Source: Perkinsus chesapeaki (Eukaryota > Perkinsozoa > Perkinsida > Perkinsidae). From it: a stretch of DNA of 64,000 nt. The position numbers were made by a program, and so were the translations under genes. A model generated the notes under the pieces. The model worked only from the letters and a program-made list of their open reading frames with translations, did no database searches and had not been told where the DNA came from. The DNA lies in contig JAAPAO010000095.1 of assembly GCA_013115145.1 (NCBI GenBank), forward strand, positions 16,005 through 80,004, written 5' to 3'. Within the stretch, counting starts at the first letter, position 1. Each line of letters begins with the position of its first letter. Positions 53,801-64,000 of this stretch are shown one piece after another.

Positions 53801-56800
53801 GGTCACAATACGACAGGTGAGACTGTCGTCCGGGGGATTGGTGGAGTTGGAGTACGTACCTGTTGTCGGGCTGAGCGACAATAGGATCGTTCAACGCCAC
53901 CACGCGACTGACGCACACTATTGGCTGGAAGGAACGTGAGTCTGGAGACGAGCTGTTCAAGCTGAAGGCCTGCGAATAGCTCAGCTTCGTCTGTGGTGAG
54001 CGATTGTGGCATTTCAAATGGAACAATGAAGGAACGGTCAATTGCGCCCTCCGCATCAGAAATCCCAAGTCGAATATCTTGTAATTAAAAAACTCAAGGA
54101 ACTTTCGGACGCATTTCCACGCTTCGCTCTACTACAGCATCTATTAATTTCGCCGAGAATGTGTCGGGGTTCGGGAAGGCCGGCGCATTTGTCATCCCTG
54201 GAGGTGTCTGTCAGGTCCGAGGCATGCCCACCGCTGCTTACTCTCGATGTCTACCCCAACATCTGCACACTACATCCAGAGAGCTCAACGGCAAGGTAGA
54301 CCTGGAGAGCGGCTCTGGTGCTAGTGCAGCGTTTTAGGCGACTTGAAAGTGCTGAGATTGTTGACAGTGTTGAGTGGCGAGGTGCGATGGAAAGGAGTAT
54401 CATGCCGTGTGATAGGTGTAGCTCACGCTACTGTAGCGGGGCTTTTCAGGCAGATGACCACAAGGTAAGACAACCGAGGGCTCAGCTTAGGAGGCATCCT
54501 ATCAGGTAAATTCGTGCCGAGATGAATGTGAGAACCATCCGTATTTTTGCACTGATACCTGCGGCACCTCAGGCGTGTTCGATGGTACGTGCAGTGGTGC
54601 TGGTTGGGTGTGTTGTACAGGCTCTTAGGTGGAGACTGCGGTACATGCATTGAGGCATGTGTGGCAGCATGTGTGTGTCCTGACTATTGTAAACCTGTGA
54701 TTAAGGATGCCGCTAACTGTGTGGAGCAGGGCGGACAGTGGTGAGTCTTCTTGGGGGTTCCCATATATCAGCATTGTATTACTTCGCAGCGCATTGAGAG
54801 ATCTCGAGAGTTCCTGGTTCAAGAATGCTCACGTGTGGCCTGGAATGAGTCCAGTCGAAAGGTCGAATCATGAAGTATGAAATGCCTGCCATATTGCCTA
54901 GTCTCATCTATAGTCAGTCTGGGGCATCTGTCGCCCCCCGTCCTAGGCCGACAATTTCTTTAATGGCCCTGGAATAGAAAATCTTGGCTCTTCGAGAATT
55001 CGAGGAGGCTTTAGTAGAATGTGTTCGGAGCTCCCTTTCGTTATGTAAAATGATTAGATCTTAGTTACTAATTGAATAGTAAGTATCAAGTTAAATTTAT
55101 TTAAGACGATAACATATTTCCAACACTGCCTCTATTGATGTTGATGTCCTCAGGCTCAACATGCATCAACATTTTGATAACATAGCGGTGTCCATGATGA
55201 CTCTATTTGAGATATCCACCACCGAAGGTAAGCTAGAAGCGTTGACAGTTGTTATACCATCGTTTAGGCTGGGTTGATGTAATGTATGCCGGCACCGATG
55301 CCACTGAAGTATACGGTCAGCCACGAAGGGACAACGCTGAGCTCTGGGGGCTATTTTTTGTCTTATTCATGTTGGTAAGCTTATCACAGCTCTACGCGCG
55401 CGGGGACTACTGTATTTACAACACTCTCCACATTCTGAGCCACTACAGGCTAATTTAGGTTACATGATAGGATCCGAAATATATTCTGCATTCGCTCGTA
55501 GAAGATTCATGAGCCATCTCCTTGCGCAACCACCACCTTCTCAGATCGGCTCGCTATTTATCCTCAATCTGTGTGTCGGAGTCATCGTCGATAATTTCAA
55601 CAAGATGAAGGCCCAAGGGAACTCGCTACTGCTTACTGAAGCGCAGCAGAAGTGGATCGAACTACAAAAGCAGTTGTACACCAAGAAGATATTTTTGGAG
55701 CTCGCTCACATTAAGGTGGGGCTTGTCGTTAGTGGTCACTGCTTTGCTCCGAGGTGTGTCGGTGATAATTTGTTACTCTTCCTCGGGAGTCGGGATTCGT
55801 TCATGCTAGGAACCAAATTTTGTCGGCTCTCCCCGGTAGGAATTTTCTAGTCCGAAGGTGCTATAGAGTGCCGTTGGTGGAAAGTATGTTGGAAATGGGA
55901 ATGTTATATCTGTAGGAGGTGTATTGCCTATCTCAGGATTTGCCTATGAGTCGTCGTAAGATGTACTTCTTTTGCTCAAGCTCGAAATTTGAATCGTTCA
56001 TCATGTCATGTATTATCCTGAACACTGTTATTATGGGAATGAAGGTGAGCCACCACGGGAGGCATCCAATCAACCTCCGGCGAATCCTGTCGTAGGTGTT
56101 CCCTTCACCCTCTGAAGGCTATGAGACCACCTTGGCTGTATTCAATTATCTATTTGCATTCGTGTTTACTGTGGAAGCTGTTCTAAAGCTCTACGCTACG
56201 CGATGGTGGTACTTCTACGTAAGTCAGTGCATTCCTCTTCCTTTGCTTCCTGTGATCTTCTTGTCATCATCAGGACTCGTGGAATTGCTTTGACTTCATC
56301 TGCGTTGTGGCTACAGCGGCGGGCATCCTTGTGGATCTCCTATCGACCATTACAATTGGCACTTTAATGAGCGCCATAAGAATCTTCCGAATAGCAAGGT
56401 AGCCGACTCCTACCGCCTCGCCGATCACCGTGAGTCTTCTTCAGGTTATTCCGGCTTGTCCGATTTGCCAAAGGTCTCAATCAGCTCTTCATAGCATTTA
56501 TCCTGTCAATACCGAAGCTCTTCAACGTTGCCATCCTCTTGTTGCTCCTGCTCTTCCTCTTCACCGTAATCACCATCCTCTATCACCAAGCTGTGGGCCA
56601 TGCTCCTCCTGTCTAGGTGCTCGGCGTGCGGCTCTTCGCGGCAACACAGTTCTCGGGCAGTCACGATGACCATGCCAACTTCCGTAATTTCTACCGAGGG
56701 TTCATGACCCTTGTCCGGTGCATGACGGGCGAAGTGAGCATCCTCCATCTTGACCCGAGCGGTATTCCTCCTCCTTCAGAGCTGGAATGAGATAATGCAC

Positions 56801-58064
56801 AGTCTCACCAAAGGTTCCGACTTCTTTGGACATGTCCTCCACAGGCCATGCGTGGACAGCTACGACATCACAGCGGACAACTACGCACAGGTATCTACCT
56901 TGCCCATAATGTGAAGGCCGACGGCTTGGTTCCAGTTACAAGAGAAATGCCTTATTGACAATCCAGTTCAATGCGGCTCGCCTGTCTCCTTTGTGTTCTT
57001 CCTTTCGTACACCTGCATCATCACCTTTGTGGTTCTCAATCTAGTTATCGCCGTCATTCTCGAGGGCTTTGAAGACTCCACCAAATCTGCGGAGAAGGTG
57101 CTGACCTTTACCGCTGCCGCATCTAGCCAGTGTGCTTCTGACAGGACGTAGTGAACAAGTGCATCGACGTGTGGAAGCAGTTCGACCCTCACTTCGACAT
57201 GGAGATTCCAATAGACTCCGCGGTGGGCAGGAAGACTCATTACGTGTATTTATGCAGGCTTTAGATAGTGTTCATGGAGACGGTGAACTCGGAGATGATG
57301 CGAGACAATCCGGATTTGCGGAAGCGTATGATGAAATATCGTCTCGAGCGAGGAGGAGGCACACTGTATCGATCTATACCACTCAAGCAAGCACACTTCC
57401 TTAGAATGCAGATCAAATCGAATAAAAAGGTCGGCGGCGGAGGGATACACATTAGCGACTGGGACAGGACTCAGGTACACTTCTTGAACGCTGTCTCATC
57501 GGCCTTGAGGATGATGATGGTCCGCGATGACTCCTCATTGATGGAGGAAGTCAGAACCATCAGAACGTTAGCAGTCTGGTCATGGCCATCTTTCAGATTC
57601 TTTCCATCGAGTCCGGTAAGCATGCATCCAGGGAGACTCAACAGATAGCCAAGGTCCGGGATATGATCATGTCGCAGGCCAACGTGGTGCGTCTCTCTCG
57701 TGCTCACTCCTTCCCTCGAGTCTTTTCGTTAGTCCGAGCGCCGCGGGTCGTTCGTGGTCCACAAGATGGGGCCGACCAGGACCAGCAAGATCGGTCGCTT
57801 GTTCTCCCCCAAAGGTAGATGTTTGCTGTCTAATATCTTATCGCCCCCTTTAGAGCCCTGCTCTCCCGATGAGCCTGTTGATGATGAGGATGAGGAAGAC
57901 GAGGACGAGCCTCCTGTGGAAAGTGGTAAGTTACAGTTTGCACGCAGCGATTGAGTTCGAGCTCAGGGCAACCAGGAGCAGAGCATCTGCATCAAGCCTA
58001 CTCTGACACTCATTTGGTTCAGCATGTAGCAGCATCGAAGATACAACACTCTTTCCGAGAGTAA
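47887..58064 (+). CDS. Four-domain voltage-gated Ca2+ channel alpha subunit
   Basis: Some 30 short exons spell out four 6-TM repeats. Domain I (48130-49600): RLFTIWLVEWRWFQRFIL, S4 VLRVFRVLRPLRSL, pore FQSITLEGWTDVMY. Domain II (50014-52100): S4 ALRGFRLLRIFKLAKKW, pore FQILTGENWNTVM. Domain III (52640-55640): S4 VLKTLRMLRALRPLRVISR, pore FEISTTEGWVDVM. Domain IV (55960-57080): S4 AIRIFRIARLFRLVRFAKG, pore MTGESWNEIMH. The filter is thus E-E-E-E, as in Ca2+-selective channels. The C-tail has KCIDVWKQFDPHFDMEIP and a final IQ-like AASKIQHSFRE before TAA 58062-58064. The II-III loop has a long acidic run. The first in-frame ATG is 47887; earlier coding sequence is possible. The domain III pore loop is greatly enlarged. 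Confidence 0.93.
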
Positions 58065-58504
58065 CAGAGAGTCGGTGACTGTGGTGATAGAAGAGGACTT
58101 TGCAGATACTTGAAGAGTAGGCCAGTACCGAACGACCGTACTCGGCAGTGTCAAGAGTGCGCCGCCCCGATTCAGCAGGATGTGAGAATGCCCGCTGCTG
58201 GATGATAACATTAATATTGTTATATTACCTTGTACCATGACCATAGCTGTCATCTTGCCTGCTGTAAAATTATTCATGCATCTCCATCTGTTGAGCTCAG
58301 TATTCCAGTTTAACTACTGGGTAACCTTCCCTTTCAATCTCACAAGTGCTACCTCCCTCAGTAGCAAAGCCAGCCAGCTTCTCTAATCCTTGCATAGGCT
58401 TGAAGCCGAGATGGTTGAATGATTCCAATAGTGGTGGTTTGGTATCCAGTTCTCCAAAGTATGGTCTAATCTCAGTGTTGTCAACTCCCGTATCTTACCT
58501 GCCA

Positions 58505-61016
58505 ATGCAGCTGCTCACCTCTCCTATCATTATTATCCCCTCGCTATATTTGCTCACCTTCATGGGTTGCAGTTCGTCAGGTGGTGGAAGTACAACCACT
58601 AGTGCTCCAGTTGCGAGCACGACCAGCAGTTCTCCAGCAGTTTCGAGCACGTCCACAACTGGGCCTCCTCTGGGTGGTGTAGCGTAGGTTGACATATTCT
58701 CCCCCATTAGTGTCATCCTATAGCGCTCAGATACGTCACCTCCGAGAATGGTGATAATATGACTCGTCGTGATGTTAAAGTGGAGCCTGGCCGAGCAAGT
58801 AATTATCACGTCAAGCTTAACGCAGGTGAGTCTGAGGAGATAGAAGCTTCTGGTGTATCACACCACCACACTGTCTTTAAGCTGGGATAAGACTCTCCCG
58901 ACCTGCGCGCCCATTCAGGCAGGAATATTAGTTCACTTACTATGTTTCACAACTTCACTGCTATCTAGAGACTATTAGTATTTATATTCTACAGTCGGTC
59001 TAAGAAGTATTTGATTCAGTTACCACGCATAAACTTAGATGTGCTAGTAGGCACCATTCGATCCCAAATTTGTAGATCTACCAAATCTCTCTTAGACTGT
59101 CTTTTAACCGGACTGTATTATGTAAATATGAATTCATATACCGTATTATTATATTCATTTATTAGAATCATATTACTATTTATATTGCACTCACGATTCG
59201 TATTGCGAGAATATTTCAGTCGATTTGCTTATCAGGATTGCTGAACAGCCGAGCAGTCGAAGGATTTGGTGCGGCATTCACTGCAGCATCTGGTGTTAAC
59301 TATAAGAAGTTGAGTGATGAAAATAAAAAGAAGTTAATTGAATTGTAATTTACTAATTCATCATTCGTGGGTTTATTACCATATTCAACAGATACTTCGG
59401 CGAGAGTGGTATAGGTTACACTATGGGCAGGATACCAATAAACTCTTGTGACTTTAGCCCATACTCTTATAATTTCGATAACGTATCCGACGACTTCAAT
59501 TTGGACCACTTCGATGATTCACTTAAAGGAGATGTTGATAATGGTATGACTGATATGATCCATGATGCTTTGGCGACTACCAGTTTGAAGCTTTTCGGTA
59601 ACTTCACACTTTTCTCTGCAATTAGTTGGCTAACTTTTTAATATTTTCAGGTAGTCCATGGTCTCCACCTTATTGGATGAAAGCTGGTAATCATAGTATG
59701 GTCGGAAGTTCTAATCCCTGTCTTAAGAATGACACCCGTTATCATAAGGCATGGGCTCATTACTTCGTTAAATGGGTATATCGACAACTGCATTGTATTT
59801 ATGTGAACTCGAGTTCAGATTCAATCGTATGAGAAGAAGAATATCTCAATTTGGGGAGTTACGCAACAGAATGAGCCCGAGTGAGTGATAGGATTCACCG
59901 TGCGTATCGTGTATTGTTATACGGTGTCCCTCGTAGGTTCTTCTCCAATGAGAAATGGGAGGCTTGCTCCTACGATCCTGGTAATCAGACAGCCTTCATT
60001 AGAGACTACTTGGGACCAGCTCTAAATGCCACATTCAGTGATAGGGTTAAGCTGATGTTCATGGACTATACTAAAGACCATCTCATGAAAACATCTGATG
60101 CCGTTTTGGGGGACCCAGAGGCGGCTAAGTGAGCAGCTGTTACATTAAATTATTTTCCTGCATTCCCGTTGCAGATATATTTATGGTGCTGGAATACACT
60201 GGTATACATTTGACCAGGTTGAGAACCTTGATGGGTTCAAGGCAAAATATGGCGAAAAATACGCACTTCTAGGAACCGAAGCATGTACCGCAAATCCCCT
60301 AGAGGAGATGACATAAACGAGTTGACCCTATGGATGCAGGTACATGCTCATATGACTACGTGTTGTTCAATACACCATGGAAAAGAGCAGCCCGTTACGT
60401 ACATGGTGTTATGGTTGACTTTATCCGTGGCGGGGCGACGGGTTGGGTCGAATGGAACCTCCTCCTCGACGAGATTGCTGCAGAAGATGTAACTTCTCCA
60501 CTTCCACCAGACTCTGCTTCACGCCGTTTCCTTTAGAATCGCGGCGGACCGAATCATGCCGGTAACAATTGCTATGCTCACATTCACATTGATGATTCTA
60601 ATCAGCTTGTCGTAAGAGCGCTCCTGTCGTTACTTCATTAGAACTACATCTCGTCAGATACATCCTTCTTATTACGCATTCGGTCACATCACAAAATTCG
60701 TCCGTCCGGGTGGTCGGATGGTGACTTCCTTGGAAGTATCTGAATCGAAGTCGAGTACGATTCCTTTCATTAATACGTTGGAAGCCATCGCGTTTGTTAA
60801 CGAGGCCAAGACAGAGCTTCAAGTTATTGTAGGCAACTGTCAACATTTTGTGTGATCACCGAATGTACGATATTGTAGGTCCTCTCTAGCCAAGAATCTG
60901 ATGTGTCTGATCTTGTTGTTGAGGCTGAGCTCCCCAGCGGCGATTTCCGCACTATACATGTTGGTCAGGTCCCGGGTTACAGCGCTATTACTATCGTTAT
61001 TAGTGGATCATTTTAA
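58505..61016 (+). CDS. GH30 glucosylceramidase-like glycoside hydrolase
   Basis: Twelve exons (58505-58676, 58724-58825, 59236-59344, 59392-59597, 59651-59775, 59819-59880, 59937-60128, 60175-60284, 60340-60488, 60537-60611, 60658-60828, 60879-61016) sum to 1611 nt, or 536 aa, all in phase. A signal-like start (IIIIPSLYLLTFMGC) leads into a Ser/Thr/Pro linker. The GH30 series follows: VEGFGAAFTAASG, GRIPINSCDFSPYSYNF, SPWSPPYWMK, acid/base Glu in WGVTQQNEPE, KWEACSYDP, GAGIHWYTF, nucleophile Glu in YALLGTEAC, GWVEWNLLLDE and SYYAFGHITKFVRPGG. Both catalytic Glu are present. Relatives cleave glucosylceramide in lysosomes; this one looks secreted. The exact substrate is unproven. Confidence 0.93.
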
Positions 61017-61144
61017 CATCGATCTTAAGCACTTTGAGTCTAAAATCGTTCTGCTCTTCGGTAATCCCTAATGTATACTTTGTGTTGAGTTGAAGACAGT
61101 TACAGCTCATCGCTCACTGCTGCCAAATGAGCACCGAAAGATAA

Positions 61145-61348
61145 TTATCTTCTGTTGGACAGTCTCGTGATAACCTTCTTGTGTCCTGGACATATCCACT
61201 GGCTGTTGTTTCCCCTTCCTTCAATTTCCGGGTGCCCATCCAACACATGGGTCTCCTTCGAATAGCCAAGTAACTCCCTTTCAAAAACCCGAATACCGGT
61301 AGAGGCTGCTAGGAGTAAGCATACAACGGTGATATCTAAGCTACACAT
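61145..61348 (-). CDS. Possible small secreted protein
   Basis: This minus-strand frame codes 67 aa. The start CSLDITVVCLLLAASTG resembles a signal peptide and the rest is polar. I do not recognise it. It may be the first exon of a longer gene or chance. Confidence 0.25.
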   Translation of the reverse strand: MCSLDITVVCLLLAASTGIRVFERELLGYSKETHVLDGHPEIEGRGNNSQWICPGHKKVITRLSNRR

Positions 61349-61622
61349 TGTGTATAATAACCCAATCTAGTGGAACCTGAGGCCTATCGTGCCCATGACA
61401 GCGGTGGTCGCGATAATCCTCCCGGCTCTATCGCGGCGCCGCTGGTCATATGCGAACCCTCGTATTAACTACAAGTTTCGTCATTGGAAGCCCGCCACTA
61501 CTAAAGCCAGTGCAAAGACCAAAGAAAAACTCTAATGGCTGGTGTGAAGTCCAGGCGTTCTAACAGTGATCGTCTGTATGACCTTATTTATCCACGGTAA
61601 TCAATCGCTCATCAGCAATATC

Positions 61623-61694
61623 TGCGCCGCCCGGGAATTGAATCCGAATTCTCCGTTTGGCAGACAGATGCCGTAACCTTTAGACCAGCGGCGC
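61623..61694 (-). tRNA. tRNA-Gly (GCC), slightly irregular
   Basis: The acceptor GCGCCGC/GCGGCGC is perfect. The anticodon stem TCTGT/ACGGA encloses CTGCCAA (anticodon GCC). A box TGGTCTAAAGG is good. The T stem TCGGA/CCCGG has an A-C mismatch next to the loop and a T-G end pair, so it may be a weak gene or a decaying copy. Confidence 0.75.
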
Positions 61695-62585
61695 TTACAT
61701 GGGTCTATAATTTGGCAAGTTTAGGCCATTTGAAGTCGATAAAGCGGAACTACAGGATACCGAAACCTCTCTACAGCACTAAACGGATATTGGACATTAG
61801 GGCAATCGCTTCTCAATGCGGTGAAGGCGAGCCCGGGAAGCCTGCCCGCTACACGCGCAGGCTTCCCTTCCTTCCAATCGCTTAAATGTCCAAGCTTCAT
61901 GCTGACGCCACTCAAGAAGCCTCTCATACAGTCGCTATTAGCGACTCGCTAATGCACGATCGTGTTCATCCGGGTAAATTGGCGAGATCTAGTTTGGTGT
62001 TTTGGCGGTCGGTGAGACTCGTACTATAGCTGTATGCAGGGAGTGAGTAAAGCAAGAGACTCGTACTAAAGCCTCAAAGCAAGAGAAGCCGGTGGTATCG
62101 TGCACACTTTGAAGGAATGTCATCCGTGCACAGTCCATATCAAGCAAGTTGGGGGATCACCGATGGCTCACTGCACTGTTGCTACGAAACCCACCGTCGA
62201 CCTGGTCGGAGACTTCGACTCGAAGCTGATGAGTCACGATGGTGCAGGACTTGCCTATTAGTAGTGATGGCAAGTTACTCCAGGGTAACACGACAGTCGA
62301 GCACATCCAGGAAAAAGTGCTATGTGGGTACAAGTAAGCCACAATCTAGGCAATAATCAATAGAATGTGAGCATTACTGGTACCACCATGGGGACAAGAC
62401 CTAAGCCCCGCAGACCAGCTGCCTATGGAGAGAAGGGCTGGACGGGTTGTTGCCAGTTTTGTTCTTAACATTCTCCATAAGATAGACTTTCGTGACTGGT
62501 GATAATGATGAGCCTTCTTACAACAACGAAGCAGACTTATAGTGAAAGCATTAAGCGCTGCCGTTAGGGCATTACAGTAATGACA
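61695..62585. other. Intergenic, remnants only
   Basis: I see no intact gene. On the plus strand, two overlapping frames at about 62115-62338 (TVHIKQVGGSPMAHCTVATK, then LPISSDGKLLQGNTTVEHIQ) look protein-like but are out of frame with each other. They may be an eroded small domain. Function unknown. Confidence 0.35.
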
Positions 62586-63665
62586 TTACTTCAAGTCACC
62601 AAAGCCGATCTTATCTTCATCCCACTTGAAAAAGACGTAGTGACCATTTATTACTGGGTATCCTACGGTGTAAGAACCAGATGTCGAAGAGTCTAGAGTG
62701 AGGAAGCAGGTCAACTTTCCTCCCTTCTCCTCCTCCCTAACATAGTTGTTTGCCTGCATGACTATGGGGATTTCTTCTCCTTCTAGTCCTCGCAAGAAAA
62801 AGGTCATTTGGGGCAAGTACTGACGATCATCGCAATTGAAGACATATTTCTTTCCGTCTCTGCGAATCGGTATTTCTCTCTCTCCGCGAGTTCCTAAAGC
62901 CTCGATAACCTCCTCGAGAACGTCTTCAGGTAGTAAATGTACATTTGCTCCAGTGTCAATGCTCATGAGGAAGGACTCCTCTATGCGAGGTTGAGAGGGA
63001 TCTCCGACACCTATGCTTTTCACCCCTACCAAGTCGTCTACAACAACTGCGATATAAGAGAGCTCCTTGTGAACAGACGGGTCATCACCACCAACAATGA
63101 GCTCACCGGTTGTCTTTTCTCCGTGAAGCAGATAGATTGCGAAAGCACTACTGCTGATGGGTCTCTCTGATAACGGTTTGCTGAGCAGCTGGTCGATGAT
63201 AGGTACATAACGTTAATCCTGCTGAGGGCCTAGACCCAAGGCAGAGAAGGGTGTTGTAGCTTTACCGACCCCGGAGATCAGGCCGAAGCTAACTTCAGTG
63301 GTAACCATTCCAGGTAAGTTCAGGTTGCCAGAATGGACGAAAACGTCCACCTCAGATAAATCAGCAAACCCTATCTTTATGATCGTCCCCTCTTCACAAG
63401 GCGCTTTGCATTGGTAACAAGTATAAATGATGTCACTGCACTTACCGTGAGCCTTTTTCTCATACCAATCTTTCCAAACAAAGAACGTCCACGGCGATGC
63501 GCTATCAACCACGGTATCCAAATCTTGATCATCGATCCTCACTTTGGTCAGCAAGACTTTCTTTTCTGTTATTCTCTCAGTGCCTTCCCATATCGGGAAT
63601 TTTATGAAGTCGGTAACTACTGTATATATCACAGAGGCTACGAGCGTTAGGAGAACGGTTGTCAT
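62586..63665 (-). pseudogene. Pepsin-like aspartic protease with internal stop
   Basis: One continuous frame of about 358 codons is interrupted by a single in-frame TAA at 63213-63215. Before it are a signal peptide (TTVLLTLVASVIYTVV) and the first active-site region TVVDSASPWTF, where Asp54 is kept but the usual D-T/S-G reads D-S-A. Cys-rich IIYTCYQCKAPC and GLISGVG follow. After the stop come YVPIIDQLLSKP, TGELIVGGDD, the second active site FLMSIDTGANVHLLP (intact DTG) and a C-terminal VGYPVINGHYVFF. No intron can remove the TAA, since no GT-AG pair surrounds it at a sensible distance. A pseudogene is most likely; stop read-through in a catalytically altered protein is the alternative. Secretory targeting is inferred. 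Confidence 0.85.
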
Positions 63666-64000
63666 TTAGGTAAAATCCTGACTGTTCGTCCGCGAACTAG
63701 CTACTCAAGACAATGGGAAGGTGAGCTCGTATCACGGAAAGCGAACAGCTCGGACTGAATGATGCAGGTAATATCAATAAGATGTTATCAACCATGTCAC
63801 GAGCTGGACATCCCCTTCAAGTACGGGTGGGAGTAGGGTGGGTCAAGAAAGATGACAATCAAAGCTCGGATGCATTACCGACACTAACTCTCACCATGAG
63901 GTTCTTGTAAAGAAGCGTGACATCTCTCCGATGCGCATGCGTGCGTGACCGAGAGGCGGACTAGTCTAGATTTCACTTCGAAACACTTCGTGTGCCGAAT
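63666..64000. other. Upstream flank of the protease copy
   Basis: I see no coding frame, RNA or repeat in this edge segment. Confidence 0.5.

Noticed and set aside
58495-58809. 104-aa minus-strand frame
   Set aside because: It lies opposite GH30 exons 1-2, which are in phase with ten further exons.
62157-62342. Minus-strand frame of 61 aa
   Set aside because: No start context or homology signal; the plus-strand remnant is equally weak, so neither was called a gene.
1-64000. Bacterial-type features (operons, CRISPR, insertion sequences, Shine-Dalgarno sites)
   Set aside because: The genes are split by spliceosomal introns and the tRNAs have Pol III boxes, so the window is eukaryotic.

Overview
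The window is nuclear DNA of a eukaryote. Protein genes are split by many very short GT-AG introns (mostly 41-50 nt, a few 200-550 nt), four or five cytosolic-type tRNA genes are scattered between them, and the standard stop codons are used. The set of families (RAP-domain protein, Piezo, four-domain Ca2+ channel, PLAC8 proteins, subtilisin, GH30) and the tiny introns suggest an alveolate protist of the Perkinsus type. That placement is my inference and was not tested by search. For many genes I rebuilt the exons by hand. Where every intron is GT-AG, every phase agrees and the summed length divides by three, I treat the model as solid.

Layout. 1.2-4.0 kb: three tandem PLAC8 genes (+). 4.2-8.3 kb: a coiled-coil protein and a 987-aa single-exon RAP-like protein (+). 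8.5-17.6 kb (mostly -): tRNA-Pro, a TMEM184/OSTA-family transporter, an 11-exon TFxP-repeat protein, tRNA-Val, an aspartate dehydrogenase-like gene with an antisense tRNA-Met inside one intron, and a 9-exon RLY-repeat protein. 18.1-21.1 kb (+): a family-2-like glycosyltransferase. 21.1-27.6 kb (+): a subtilisin/MFS tandem duplication, with one decayed subtilisin, an MFS remnant, an intact MFS transporter and an intact subtilisin. 28.2-36.9 kb (-): a Piezo mechanosensitive channel. 37.0-47.7 kb (-): RPAP1-like, farnesyl diphosphate synthase and SNW1/SKIP. 47.9-58.1 kb (+): a voltage-gated Ca2+ channel with an EEEE filter. 58.5-61.0 kb (+): a GH30 glucosylceramidase-like enzyme. 61.1-64 kb: a weak small ORF, tRNA-Gly and a broken pepsin-like protease (-).

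The window holds two large Ca2+-permeable channel genes (Piezo and the four-domain channel) about 11 kb apart. Between them lie three housekeeping genes: Pol II assembly, isoprenoid synthesis and splicing. SNW1 and the Ca2+ channel are head to head with under 200 bp between them. I see no bacterial-style operons, CRISPR arrays, viral genes or complete transposons.
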